A DNA stretch of 64,000 nucleotides, taken from the NCBI RefSeq assembly GCF_007859655.1, contig NZ_CP042304.1, positions 2,666,001-2,730,000 of the forward strand, given 5' to 3'. A program made the position numbers and the translations under genes. Position 1 is the first letter of the stretch. Each line of letters opens with the position of its first letter. The notes beneath the pieces are model-generated. The model had not been told where the DNA came from, did no database searches, and worked only from the letters and a program-made list of their open reading frames with translations. This DNA comes from Devosia ginsengisoli. GTDB lineage: Bacteria > Pseudomonadota > Alphaproteobacteria > Rhizobiales > Devosiaceae. Below, piece by piece: positions 24,341-33,526 of the stretch.

Positions 24341-25735
24341 ATGTTCCTTTCGATTTTCGACGTCTTCAAGATCGGCATCGGGCCATCCAGCTCCCACACA
24401 ATGGGGCCGATGACCGCCGCAAGGCGCTTCCTTGACGAACTCAAGGACGGGTCCTGGCCCCATGCCGCCAATGCCCGCCCCGCCGCGCTGACCGCGAGCC
24501 TGCATGGCTCGCTGGCGTTTACCGGCATCGGCCATGGCAGCGGCCGCGCCGTCATTCTCGGCCTCTGCGGCGAAGACCCCAAGACCGTCGATCCCGACGC
24601 CATGGACGCCATTATATCAGGCGTCGAAACCCGTGGCATGGTGCATCCATCAGGCCACCGGCCCTACCGTTTCCGCCCGGCGGTCGATCTGGTCTTCGAC
24701 AAGCGCAACGCCTTGCCCGGCCACCCCAACGGGTTGCAATTTGCCGCCTACGATACCGACCGGCAATTGCTGTTGCGCCGCGCCTACTATTCCATCGGCG
24801 GGGGCTTCGTGGTCAGCGCCGAGGAACTTGAAGCCCTCAAGGACGCTTCGCCGCATCAGGCCGACGTGCCCTACCCCTTTGCCGATGCGAAAAGCATGCT
24901 TGATATGGCCGCATCCTCCGGCCTCTCCATAGCAGGCATGAAGCGGGCCAATGAGGAGGCCACGCGCAGCCGCCTGGCGCTCGATCGCGGCATTGACGAA
25001 ATCTGGACCGTGATGAGTGCCTGCATCGACCGCGGCATCAGCCAGGACGGCATCATGCCCGGCGGCCTCAACGTCAAACGCCGCGCCCGCAGCATTTTCC
25101 ACCAGCTCGACGCCCAATGGCAGCGCAATGAACTGACCCCGCTCATGGCCAATGACTGGCTGAGCCTCTATGCCATGGCCGTCAACGAGGAGAATGCCGC
25201 CGGCGGCCGCATCGTCACCGCCCCGACCAATGGCGCCGCCGGCGTCATCCCATCCGTCATGAAATATTTCCTCAAGTTCAACGCCGCCGCCGGCCCGCAG
25301 GCCATCCGCGACTACCTGCTGACCTCGGCCGCCGTGGGCGGCATCATCAAGCACAACGCATCGATCTCGGGCGCCGAAGTGGGCTGCCAGGGCGAAGTCG
25401 GCTCCGCCTCGGCCATGGCCGCCGCCGGCCTCTGCGCCATCATGGGCGGCACGCCGGCCCAAGTGGAAAACGCCGCCGAAATCGCCCTCGAACACCACCT
25501 CGGCATGACCTGCGACCCCGTCGGGGGCCTGGTCCAGATCCCCTGCATCGAACGCAACGCCTTCGGCGCCGTAAAAGCCGTCACCGCCGCCTCCCTCGCC
25601 CTGAAGGGCAACGGCACCCACGCCGTGCCGCTGGACGCGTGCATCGAAACCATGCGGCAGACGGGACTGGACATGAGCGAACGGTATAAGGAAACGAGTT
25701 TGGCGGGGTTGGCGGTTAATGTGGTGGCGTGTTGA
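24341..25735 (+). CDS. sdaA: L-serine ammonia-lyase (serine dehydratase)
   Basis: 464 aa from [24 protein letters not shown], the diagnostic N-terminus of the iron-sulfur L-serine dehydratases. The single chain carries both beta-type N-domain and alpha-type C-domain. Candidate [4Fe-4S] cysteines lie in [33 protein letters not shown] and the C-terminal tail ending VVAC. It converts L-serine to pyruvate and ammonia via 2-aminoacrylate. It is monocistronic. The intergenic DNA to the next gene (25736-25920) holds no gene. Confidence 0.97.
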   Translation: MFLSIFDVFKIGIGPSSSHTMGPMTAARRFLDELKDGSWPHAANARPAALTASLHGSLAFTGIGHGSGRAVILGLCGEDPKTVDPDAMDAIISGVETRGMVHPSGHRPYRFRPAVDLVFDKRNALPGHPNGLQFAAYDTDRQLLLRRAYYSIGGGFVVSAEELEALKDASPHQADVPYPFADAKSMLDMAASSGLSIAGMKRANEEATRSRLALDRGIDEIWTVMSACIDRGISQDGIMPGGLNVKRRARSIFHQLDAQWQRNELTPLMANDWLSLYAMAVNEENAAGGRIVTAPTNGAAGVIPSVMKYFLKFNAAAGPQAIRDYLLTSAAVGGIIKHNASISGAEVGCQGEVGSASAMAAAGLCAIMGGTPAQVENAAEIALEHHLGMTCDPVGGLVQIPCIERNAFGAVKAVTAASLALKGNGTHAVPLDACIETMRQTGLDMSERYKETSLAGLAVNVVAC

Positions 25736-25920
25736 AAGGTTCTGGGGGGCTGGCACCCTTTCGCCCAATGCAGCCTCATCCCCATTTTAGGCCGGTGCTA
25801 AGCTGCAACTAGTTGAGCCCGACGCACGCAAAGGACGCCGATAGGGTTCCACTCGTATCGGTATTGACGGGCGCCCCTATTCATGGGACCTGCACCTCTG
25901 CTGCACCGCAATGAAGTCCC

Positions 25921-27810
25921 ATGATCCAAAAGCTTCGATCTCGCCTCGCCGGGATGCCGCGCAATTCCAAGCGGATCCTTCTAATTGCTTTCGATTTCAC
26001 GACGCTGGCCTTGGCGCTGTGGGCAAGTTTCTGCCTACGCCTCGACAGGTGGATTCCGCCCCAGAGCATTGCTGAAGTCATAACCATTCTTTCGGGCCCA
26101 CTAGTCGCATTACCCGTATTTATTCGTAGTGGCCTCTACCGTGCCGTAATCCGATATCTACCCGAACGCGCATTGCTGACAATGATCCAAGCGGTCACAC
26201 TGTCAGTCCTGCTTTGGGTATTGTTCGCCTTCCTGTCGCAAATGTTTGGCCGGCAGGTTGTACCGCGTACAGTGCCGATCATCTATTGGGCTCTGGCAAC
26301 AATAATTGTGGTGGGAAGTCGCTTTGCCGCAAAGTGGCTGTTCTGGCCCTCGAATCGCAATGCCAAGAACCGCCCCTCAATTGCAATCTATGGTGCCGGG
26401 GAGGCTGGTACCCAACTGGCGCTGTCGCTTCGGGCGAGCCATTTCGTCGTCGGCTTCCTTGATGACAATACTGCGCTCCACCGCCGCGAAGTGGCCGGGC
26501 TACGTGTATATGCCCCCGGACATCTCCCTACGCTCATCAAGAATTATGGGGTAAAGCAGGTCATCCTCTCCATCCCTTCCCTGACCGGCGCCCGCCGCAG
26601 AGAACTTGTGGCTTCGCTCGCGGGACAGGGGGTCAAGGTGCTCTCGCTACCTGGCGCTACTGACCTCGTGACCGGACGATATCTGATCAGCGAAGTGCGA
26701 GAGATCGAGATCGACGACCTGCTCGGTCGCTCTTCTGTCCCCCCTGATCCGGAATTGATCCGTGAAATGATCATCGGGCGAACGATCATGGTCACGGGCG
26801 CCGGCGGGTCCATCGGCTCAGAACTTTGCCGCAAGATCGCCAAATGGGCTCCACAGCGCCTGGTTTTGTTCGAAGCCAACGAATTTGCGCTCTACCAGAT
26901 CGAACGCAGCCTGACCGACAAGGATGTGGCCATAGTGCCGATGCTGGGCTCGGTGACCGATGAACGAACCTTGGCCCGGGCGATGTCCGAGCATAGCGTC
27001 GATGTGGTCTTCCACGCCGCGGCGCACAAGCACGTGCCGCTTGTGGAAGCCAATGCGTTGGAAGGTATTCGCAACAATGTTTTCGGCACGCTCGCTGTCG
27101 CCGACACCGCCTTCCGCCTTGGGGTGAAGAACCTCGTTCTTATCTCGACTGACAAGGCCGTGCGTCCAACCAATGTCATGGGCGCTTCCAAGCGCTGGGC
27201 CGAACTCATCGTGCACCAGAAATCTGAGCAGGCGCGTATTGGTGGAACCGGGCAACGTTTCTGCGCCGTACGTTTCGGCAATGTGCTGGGTTCGAACGGA
27301 TCGGTCGTACCCCTATTTCGACAGCAGATCGCCCAGGGCGGACCGATCACGCTGACTGACCCCAATATGACGCGCTATTTCATGTCCATTCGCGAGGCCG
27401 CCGAGTTGATCGTCCAGGCCGGCGCATTGTCACAGAATGGCGATGTTTTCCTGCTCGACATGGGTCAGCCGATCTTGATTTCTGACCTAGCGCAAAACAT
27501 GGTGCGGCTAGCAGGGCTTACCGTGCGCTCCGAGGATAACCCGGATGGCGATATTGAAATCGTCTCCATCGGCAGGCGCCCAGGCGAGAAGATGTATGAA
27601 GAGCTGTTCTACGACAACGCGTCCGCAGAGCGGACACGCCATTCCAAGATTTTGCGGAGCACCAACACCACCATTGCGGCCCTCGACACGGCCCTGGCAA
27701 AGCTCCGTGCAGCCGTCGACAGCGAAGATGAAGTTGCTGCCCGCCAATTGCTGTTCCATATCGTCGCGCAAAGCGACAAAATGCCTCCCGGCGCTCAACA
27801 GGATCTCTAG
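25921..27810 (+). CDS. Membrane nucleoside-diphosphate-sugar 4,6-dehydratase (WbpM/FlaA1/CapD type)
   Basis: 629 aa. About four membrane segments at 18-135, then a first Rossmann domain (IAIYGAGEAGTQLALSL, 154-170), then the extended SDR domain starting MVTGAGGSIGSELC (290-303). The catalytic triad appears as Ser409, Met420, Lys424 (ISTDKAVRPTNVMGASK), the SMK variant known for the large membrane dehydratases instead of SYK. By family it forms UDP-4-keto-6-deoxy-GlcNAc, the entry to bacillosamine, QuiNAc, FucNAc and nonulosonate sugars. It is translated with the next gene (stop and ATG adjacent) and probably supplies the initiating sugar. Confidence 0.93.
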   Translation: MIQKLRSRLAGMPRNSKRILLIAFDFTTLALALWASFCLRLDRWIPPQSIAEVITILSGPLVALPVFIRSGLYRAVIRYLPERALLTMIQAVTLSVLLWVLFAFLSQMFGRQVVPRTVPIIYWALATIIVVGSRFAAKWLFWPSNRNAKNRPSIAIYGAGEAGTQLALSLRASHFVVGFLDDNTALHRREVAGLRVYAPGHLPTLIKNYGVKQVILSIPSLTGARRRELVASLAGQGVKVLSLPGATDLVTGRYLISEVREIEIDDLLGRSSVPPDPELIREMIIGRTIMVTGAGGSIGSELCRKIAKWAPQRLVLFEANEFALYQIERSLTDKDVAIVPMLGSVTDERTLARAMSEHSVDVVFHAAAHKHVPLVEANALEGIRNNVFGTLAVADTAFRLGVKNLVLISTDKAVRPTNVMGASKRWAELIVHQKSEQARIGGTGQRFCAVRFGNVLGSNGSVVPLFRQQIAQGGPITLTDPNMTRYFMSIREAAELIVQAGALSQNGDVFLLDMGQPILISDLAQNMVRLAGLTVRSEDNPDGDIEIVSIGRRPGEKMYEELFYDNASAERTRHSKILRSTNTTIAALDTALAKLRAAVDSEDEVAARQLLFHIVAQSDKMPPGAQQDL

Positions 27811-28884
27811 ATGCGCGTCGTGATCGCGGGCCGGATCGGGACAACAGGGCAAAAGCTGATTCGGCATCTGCAGGCGCAGGGCCATCATCTTCTGCTTATT
27901 GGAAGCAAGCCTGATGTGACAATCTCAGAATTGGGCGACATTGCCACCGCGGGGAGCTCGACGCTGGCAGCCGCCGGACGCGGGTACGACCTTCTGGTCT
28001 ATCTGGCCGAGACGGATGATGCCGCTATTGGCATTGCCGAGCCCCCTCCTCTGGCCAGCATGCTCTCCGAGCAGGCGCATCTCGCTGGCATTGAGCGCCT
28101 TGTCTATCTTGCTGCGCCGGGCACACCGGCGGCCGACCTGCAGCCGATCGAGGACCTCGGCTTTGAAACGCTGGAACTGCCGCCGCTGGCGGAAAACGAA
28201 GCTGGTGTGGCTTCGCATGACGAATTGGGTCTGAACCGCTTGATCGAAAGCATTGTCTTGCCAGTTCAAGACCTTGATGGCACGCAGGTTGCCGTTATAC
28301 CGCATAACAGCAACGCCAGCTTTCGGATTCTCAAGCGCGTCATCGATCTGGCACTCGCCATCGGTCTCGTGCTCGCCATTTGGTGGGCAATGATCATCAT
28401 ATGGGCTGCGGTGCGGCTACAATCGCCAGGACCGGGTATCTACCGGCAGCCGCGCATCGGCCAGAATGGCCGCCTCTTCACCTGCTTGAAATTCCGGACA
28501 ATGCTGCTGTCCACGCCAGACCGAGGCACGCATGAAATCTCGGATACAGCCGTTACGGGGCTCGGGCGCTTCCTGCGCCGCACCAAGCTGGACGAATTGC
28601 CACAGGTATTCAATGTCATCCGCAATGAAATGACATTTGTCGGCCCTCGCCCCAGCTTGCCCTCCCAGAGCGAGGTTGTCATTGAGAGGGAAAGGCGTGG
28701 AGTGCTGCAGGCCAAGCCGGGAATAACCGGGCTGGCACAGATCAATGGCATCGACATGAGCGATCCGGTCCGCCTCGCCGAATATGACCAGCGCTACCTG
28801 GAACTGCAAAGTCCGCGTCTGGACTTCCAGATCATGCTGGCCACGCTGGTCGGCCGCGGGGGTGGCGACAGGACCAGGAAATAG
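27811..28884 (+). CDS. Phosphoglycosyl transferase (PglC-like) with N-terminal reductase-like extension
   Basis: 357 aa. The C-terminal ~190 residues are a bacterial sugar transferase: membrane re-entrant helix (FRILKRVIDLALAIGLVLAIWWAMIII), GPGIYRQPRIGQNGRLFTCLKFRTM, catalytic Asp261-Glu262 in TKLDELPQV, and FVGPRPSLPSQ. It would load a sugar phosphate onto undecaprenyl phosphate to start polymer assembly. Residues 1-165 form an extra domain beginning VVIAGRIGTTGQKLIRHLQAQGHHLLLIG that resembles a degenerate NAD-binding SDR fold. Such a fusion is unusual for the small PglC class. It starts right after the dehydratase stop. Confidence 0.9.
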   Translation: MRVVIAGRIGTTGQKLIRHLQAQGHHLLLIGSKPDVTISELGDIATAGSSTLAAAGRGYDLLVYLAETDDAAIGIAEPPPLASMLSEQAHLAGIERLVYLAAPGTPAADLQPIEDLGFETLELPPLAENEAGVASHDELGLNRLIESIVLPVQDLDGTQVAVIPHNSNASFRILKRVIDLALAIGLVLAIWWAMIIIWAAVRLQSPGPGIYRQPRIGQNGRLFTCLKFRTMLLSTPDRGTHEISDTAVTGLGRFLRRTKLDELPQVFNVIRNEMTFVGPRPSLPSQSEVVIERERRGVLQAKPGITGLAQINGIDMSDPVRLAEYDQRYLELQSPRLDFQIMLATLVGRGGGDRTRK

Positions 28885-28914
28885 CCCTGGTCCCAGCCGC
28901 CAGCAGCCCGAGTG

Positions 28915-29859
28915 TCAATCACGCCGTTGGAAAATCCGGCTGATCAATTCCATCGTCTTCATACTGTCCGCAATATCCGGCGCCGCCTGACGGTCACCCG
29001 CCATGCTTTTCAGAACCGCTTCGGCTTGCAACTTGAAGCCGGGTTTGAAGGCCCTGTCATCCTCGCTCATCTCCAGCGCATTGAGCCTGCGCTCCCCGGC
29101 ATTCTGATAGCTTGCCACTTCGAGCGGCTGCAGGTTCCAGCGCCGGCTGGGCGTGCTCACAGAGCATGTCCAGGGACCCGGACCACGCCACACCCCCTGG
29201 TAGAGAGCCGCATCGCCGCTGTCGAAGGCGATATGGGCCAGAACCACTTCGGTTTCCTCGCCGTGCCAGGGCATGATCGGCGTTACCGACGCGATCTCCC
29301 CACGGGAAAATGTGCGGATCATGTCGATCACATGTATGGAGTTCGCATACATGAAGTTCTCGACCACCTGCTCGGGATGATTGTATCGGCGCGCTTCGGC
29401 AAAGCTTTGCTGATCCTGGATATGAATGAATCGACGCTCGGCGGAGGCATCGAGGTCGGCCAACGCAGCCCGTGTACTGGAGTAGAAACGGCGATTGAAG
29501 CCAACCATGACTGGTTTTGCGTGGCCCGACGCTGCAGCGGCAATATCCTGCGCATCGGCCAGATTGTAGCCAGCCGGCTTCTCCAGCAGCACCGCCCAGT
29601 CGCGCGCAAAAACAGCCTTGGCCACCGCATTGAGGGCTAGTTCAGGCACAGTCACCACGACCAGATCTGCCCTTGTCGCCTGCCAGAGGGCATCGATATC
29701 ATCACTGACTGTTGCAATACCGAATTCTGCCGCGAGGACTTCGGCACGCGAGCGGGTGCGGCTCTGGATACCGGCGACGCGAACACCAGGCAGCGCTGAA
29801 AACGCCTTGATATGCTCCCGGGCCATATTTCCCGCGCCCACGATTGCCACCGTCGTCAT
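28915..29859 (-). CDS. Gfo/Idh/MocA-family oxidoreductase
   Basis: 314 aa. N-terminal Rossmann motif VAIVGAGNMAREHIKAF, the EKPAGY motif (LLEKPAGYNLADA) with the catalytic Lys, and the C-terminal mixed domain with GFNRRFYSS and SIHVIDMIRTF. It reduces or oxidises a nucleotide or free sugar with NAD(P). It is the last gene of the long minus-strand polysaccharide run and converges with the sugar transferase gene 31 bp away. A role in modifying the sugar made by the adjacent module is likely; the substrate is unknown. Confidence 0.88.
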   Translation of the reverse strand: MTTVAIVGAGNMAREHIKAFSALPGVRVAGIQSRTRSRAEVLAAEFGIATVSDDIDALWQATRADLVVVTVPELALNAVAKAVFARDWAVLLEKPAGYNLADAQDIAAAASGHAKPVMVGFNRRFYSSTRAALADLDASAERRFIHIQDQQSFAEARRYNHPEQVVENFMYANSIHVIDMIRTFSRGEIASVTPIMPWHGEETEVVLAHIAFDSGDAALYQGVWRGPGPWTCSVSTPSRRWNLQPLEVASYQNAGERRLNALEMSEDDRAFKPGFKLQAEAVLKSMAGDRQAAPDIADSMKTMELISRIFQRRD

Positions 29860-29883
29860 ACCAGTCTTCCTTTTGATCGATCG

Positions 29884-31368
29884 TTATTTCGCAGTTCTTG
29901 TCACCACGGGCAACGAGCAGAAGCCGTTGATGAGTTCGGCTATACGGAGCGTGGATCGCCCATCCAGCATGCCCCACCGTGGTGCGGACCCAGCAATTCT
30001 GGATTGGAGGTCGGCCAGTTCGGGCCGCCCTGGGGCCAGCGTCGGCAGGATTGCCGTCAGGTGGGACAGCCTGTTGAGATGGACGACGCCATCCACCCCC
30101 CGGTAGTCGGAATAGTCATAGTGGAAGACATCATAATTTATAGCCGGAATGCCACAGGCAATGGCCCAGCGAATCGTAGCAGAGCCAAATGCCAGATAGA
30201 TGTCGCTCGCCGCCACCAATCCCGCCGTATCAAACAGGGTGCAGGGTACCCCTTCCTCAGCCATAATCCTGCCCATCTCGGTATAGTTCGGATGGGGCCG
30301 CACTACGATGTGATAGCTTTGCTGCAAGGGACGCAGGGTCTGAGCAAGACGTCGACAGAACTCCTCCATATCGGCGAATTCGAAACCAGGCGGCGATGAC
30401 TTGGTCTGATCCGGGCATCCGCCGACCAATAGCAGCGGCTTATCCCCCACCAAGCCGAGTTCCGCATGCAGACTGGCGAGCAGCGCGGTTCGATTGGCGC
30501 GATGATGCGCCAGTTCATCGTCATAGACCGCCCCCACCACCTTCAGCTTGGAAAGCGGGAGCCCCGCATCGCGATAATAGTCGAGCATAGCCTGGTTTTC
30601 GACAGCGACGGCATTGGCAAAGCCGGAGTTCATCATCCAGGGATCGGGGGGACTGGTGCGGGTGAGCACTTGGCCCACGATATAGGGCGCCGGCAACCGC
30701 ACCAGCGCCCGCCCGTCCTGCCGCATCACCCAGCGGGGAAACACCAATCCGATCAGACGATTAGGAAGAAAAGCGAACTGGTAGACAGGGTTGGAACTTA
30801 GGCTCCGGAACGCCTCCTGCTGATTGGCGATCGTATAGGGCAGAATGACCGAAGGCAGGTTACGGTCATGGCCGGCTTTGATGACCAGCGGCAGTACCGG
30901 TCCCACGATATCTTCCGGCAACAGGATCGCATCGGGGCGGAACCGGTCAATGACTGAGCCAATCGCCCGCTGGTTGTGGAAATAGAGCCGGATAACGCGA
31001 ACGGCCGAGCGCATATTGCTGATAAAGCCCATTATTAGGCGATAAACCGTTAGGAATACGCGGCGAGCCCATTCCGGAAGGCGATTGCGCGCTCGTCGCA
31101 CAGGCTTGGCGAGTCTCGTCCCCGACGAGCCCGAACTGCCACCCCCGACAAGCTGATAGTCCTCCAGCGTCCCATTCCGCTTGCGCCCCTCCAATTCTTC
31201 AAACAGACGGGCTTCCTCGGGACTAGGCGGCGCCGGACAGAAATAGATCAGCCCCACCCGCCAGCCGAGACGGTGCAAGGCATCGATCGCCCGACGCATT
31301 TCCGAAAAATCCGAGGGACGCTGGGCCACCACGAGCACTTTGCGCGCCGGAATATCCATAGCACTCAT
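29884..31368 (-). CDS. GT-B-like surface polysaccharide protein (paralog A)
   Basis: 494 aa. Not a family I can name firmly. N-terminal Rossmann-like start KVLVVAQRPSDFSEMRRAIDALHRLGWRVGLIYF, a loosely conserved middle (FRPDAILLPEDIVGPVLPLVIKAG), and a C-terminal nucleotide-sugar-binding half with HIVVRPHPNYTEMGRIM and YLAFGSATIRWAIACGIPAINYD, ending APRWGMLDGRST. This resembles the UDP-GlcNAc 2-epimerase/GT-B superfamily and probable glycosyltransferases. The C-terminal RWG-LDG motif is shared with the protein at 34607-36010, so the two are paralogs. Its start overlaps the upstream gene stop by 4 bp. Confidence 0.7.
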   Translation of the reverse strand: MSAMDIPARKVLVVAQRPSDFSEMRRAIDALHRLGWRVGLIYFCPAPPSPEEARLFEELEGRKRNGTLEDYQLVGGGSSGSSGTRLAKPVRRARNRLPEWARRVFLTVYRLIMGFISNMRSAVRVIRLYFHNQRAIGSVIDRFRPDAILLPEDIVGPVLPLVIKAGHDRNLPSVILPYTIANQQEAFRSLSSNPVYQFAFLPNRLIGLVFPRWVMRQDGRALVRLPAPYIVGQVLTRTSPPDPWMMNSGFANAVAVENQAMLDYYRDAGLPLSKLKVVGAVYDDELAHHRANRTALLASLHAELGLVGDKPLLLVGGCPDQTKSSPPGFEFADMEEFCRRLAQTLRPLQQSYHIVVRPHPNYTEMGRIMAEEGVPCTLFDTAGLVAASDIYLAFGSATIRWAIACGIPAINYDVFHYDYSDYRGVDGVVHLNRLSHLTAILPTLAPGRPELADLQSRIAGSAPRWGMLDGRSTLRIAELINGFCSLPVVTRTAK

Positions 31369-32504
31369 TGTCCAGTCCTCGGCCGAGAACCAACCCCACC
31401 CTGCATCACGATATCAAGTATCCGATTGGAAGCATTGACTGGATTTGCCAGCGACTGCGCTTTGCGCCAATACCACGTTCTGTCCTCCTCGCCCGCTGCG
31501 GCGGCCAAGGCACGCGGCAATTCAGCAGCATCATAAACCGGCTTCACCAAGCCTGCCTTGAGATAGGGGAACTCGGCAAGCTTCACCATTCGCTTGAAAT
31601 AGCCAACGATTTCTTCGTCAAAAAACAGCGAAACCGGTGTCAGGAGGGGATTGGCAGAAAAGTAATTGAGATAGGCGGCATCGTAGCTGCAATTGGAAAA
31701 CGCACTGCAGACCACATCGCAGGCCACCAGCGAGGCCTCAACGGTTTCATCTCCGGCAATGATGCATTCCACACCGAAGTGCCTAAGAAAATCGGTGGTC
31801 CAGGTACGGTCCCTTGCGCTCTCGCGCGGATGCGGGCGGTAAAGCGCCAGAAAACCATCATCAAGGTTGGCCACCGCCTTGATCCAAACATCCAGCGTAC
31901 GCCGATAGCCTTCGAGGTGATGCAGTCCCTGGCCGAAAAGACCAATAACCCGCGCATCGGCGGGAATACCTAGCCGTGCCCGCTCCTGCCTACGCATTGC
32001 GGCGATATCGAGCCCCGCATAGGTGGCATGGCGCGGAGATCCGACCGCCACTGCGGGGAGGCTATGGCGTTCCTTGCTCAATCGGACGCCTTCCTCGTCC
32101 AGCGCCAGATAGATATCAGCCCGCTTGCCCAATGCCAGGTTTGCCTCGCCCCAGAAGTCCTGAAACACGAAGCTCGGCCCATCGAATTCGGCGACGACAG
32201 CTTCATCGAAGCCGCTATCGAAAGGCGTCGAAAGACCGCATAGAACGGCATCGGGCTTAAACTGGTCGATAGCGTTGCGCGCCGCCCCCCTCAACGCTGC
32301 CGCGGCAGCATCATCTGGTGAATGCGCCGAAGGCAAGTCAACCAGTTCGGTCTCGATCCCGGCGGCCTCGAAATAGCCTCGCGCCGGTAACTGGGAATGA
32401 ATGCGAATTTCGAGGCTCTTTCGCAGGCGAGCAACCCTGGCAATTTCCACCAGATGCAATGCGGCGGCGGCATCGCGTGCGCTCATCAGCAGTCTGAAGC
32501 TCAC
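31365..32504 (-). CDS. GT-B-like protein, putative glycosyltransferase
   Basis: 379 aa; GTG start overlapping the stop of the kinase gene (GTGA). Two Rossmann-like halves: FRLLMSARDAAAALHLVEIARVARL at the N-terminus and RVIGLFGQGLHHLEGYRRTLDVWIKAV...FLALYRPHPRESARDRTW...DVVCSAFSNCSYDAAYLN in the C-terminal half. The YRPHPRE segment is like the PHP motif of CDP/CMP-sugar polysaccharide transferases. The gene is locked in the operon between a kinase and GT-B paralog A. I infer a transferase for the sugar made by the second NeuB/NeuA pair. Confidence 0.65.
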   Translation of the reverse strand: MSFRLLMSARDAAAALHLVEIARVARLRKSLEIRIHSQLPARGYFEAAGIETELVDLPSAHSPDDAAAAALRGAARNAIDQFKPDAVLCGLSTPFDSGFDEAVVAEFDGPSFVFQDFWGEANLALGKRADIYLALDEEGVRLSKERHSLPAVAVGSPRHATYAGLDIAAMRRQERARLGIPADARVIGLFGQGLHHLEGYRRTLDVWIKAVANLDDGFLALYRPHPRESARDRTWTTDFLRHFGVECIIAGDETVEASLVACDVVCSAFSNCSYDAAYLNYFSANPLLTPVSLFFDEEIVGYFKRMVKLAEFPYLKAGLVKPVYDAAELPRALAAAAGEEDRTWYWRKAQSLANPVNASNRILDIVMQGGVGSRPRTGQ

Positions 32505-33526
32505 GCCACCCCCTCCTCGAAAATCAAAGCAATGGCATGGGCGCGGCGGCCTGCCAACTGTTCAAGCAGAAAGAACTTGTTCCATTCCTCGTCCGGCATT
32601 GCCGCTCCGTGCTGCTCGGCGCTAGCCAGAACACAAAGCGACCGCAGCGCAAGCGAACGAAATACGCGCACCAGATCAGTGGACCCAGTGACTGTCGCTA
32701 CACCCATGTTGGATTGCCATGCTTTGACGAATGCCCGTCCCGCCGAGACAGCATGCGCATCGTTTTCTACGACGACAAGAACGTAGCGCTCGATCGCCAG
32801 AACCAGTTCCAGAATAGGGGGTAGCACGGAATGGAACACATCCTCCAAGTCGAGCAGAATGGCCTTTCCGTCAACAATGAGCACATTGCCGGGGTTAAGA
32901 TCGCCATGCAATGGCACGCGCTCCATATCCTGGAGGACGAAATCAAGCATGGGATCGCGCGCTAGCGTAGCAAGGCGCTCCGGGTTGGGGCCGCAGGAAA
33001 GCCTGCCCGTTGCCAAGGACGACCGCACCACCATGAGGTCAGCCAGTCTCTCGGCCGTTGCGCGTTCCCAGCGCAGCCGATCGGGATGACTTGCCAGCTT
33101 CTTTTGCACCTGCGCCACGGAGCGCCCAAGCAGAGCCATGTCCTGCTCGCTAGCCTCTACCCGCCGACCATGCAGATAGGGCATCACAACGATGCCATAG
33201 TCGCCATCCCACACGGGATAGCCGGGCAGCGCAGCTACCACCGGAGCATCTCTTGCCGCTAGCCATGTCGCAATGTCTTCGGCCTGCATCATTGATGAGC
33301 GGCGACTTTCCGGGACGAGCTTGACCAGCTTGGCGTCTCCGCCGGCTGGCTGGAACCGGAACATGCCGACCGCGCAACCACCCAACAGCAATTGTGAAAT
33401 CGCGCCATATTCTCCCAACGTCCGGCATATGAAGTCAGTGACAGCTGGCTCCGCGGCTACATATTCGGGTAATGCCGGACGCAGGCCCCTCCAGGAGGGT
33501 TCTCTAAACAGTTCGCTGCTGGACAT
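32501..33526 (-). CDS. APH-fold phosphotransferase (aminoglycoside/choline kinase-like)
   Basis: 341 aa from MSSSELFREPSWRGLRPALPEYV (an upstream codon adds nine residues). The kinase catalytic loop VPLHGDLNPGNVLIVDGKAILLDLEDVFHS contains the Asp-Asn pair and the metal-binding DLED. An upstream Lys in AKLVKLVPES may bind ATP phosphates. The fold phosphorylates small alcohols, choline, sugars or antibiotics. Inside a polysaccharide operon, between a NeuB-like synthase and GT-B proteins, a sugar or amino-alcohol kinase is more likely than antibiotic resistance. It overlaps the NeuB-like gene by 23 bp. Confidence 0.8.
   Translation of the reverse strand: MSSSELFREPSWRGLRPALPEYVAAEPAVTDFICRTLGEYGAISQLLLGGCAVGMFRFQPAGGDAKLVKLVPESRRSSMMQAEDIATWLAARDAPVVAALPGYPVWDGDYGIVVMPYLHGRRVEASEQDMALLGRSVAQVQKKLASHPDRLRWERATAERLADLMVVRSSLATGRLSCGPNPERLATLARDPMLDFVLQDMERVPLHGDLNPGNVLIVDGKAILLDLEDVFHSVLPPILELVLAIERYVLVVVENDAHAVSAGRAFVKAWQSNMGVATVTGSTDLVRVFRSLALRSLCVLASAEQHGAAMPDEEWNKFFLLEQLAGRRAHAIALIFEEGVA

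Noticed and set aside
32501..33526. Aminoglycoside resistance gene
   Set aside because: The APH fold is shared by many small-molecule kinases, and the gene is embedded in a polysaccharide operon.
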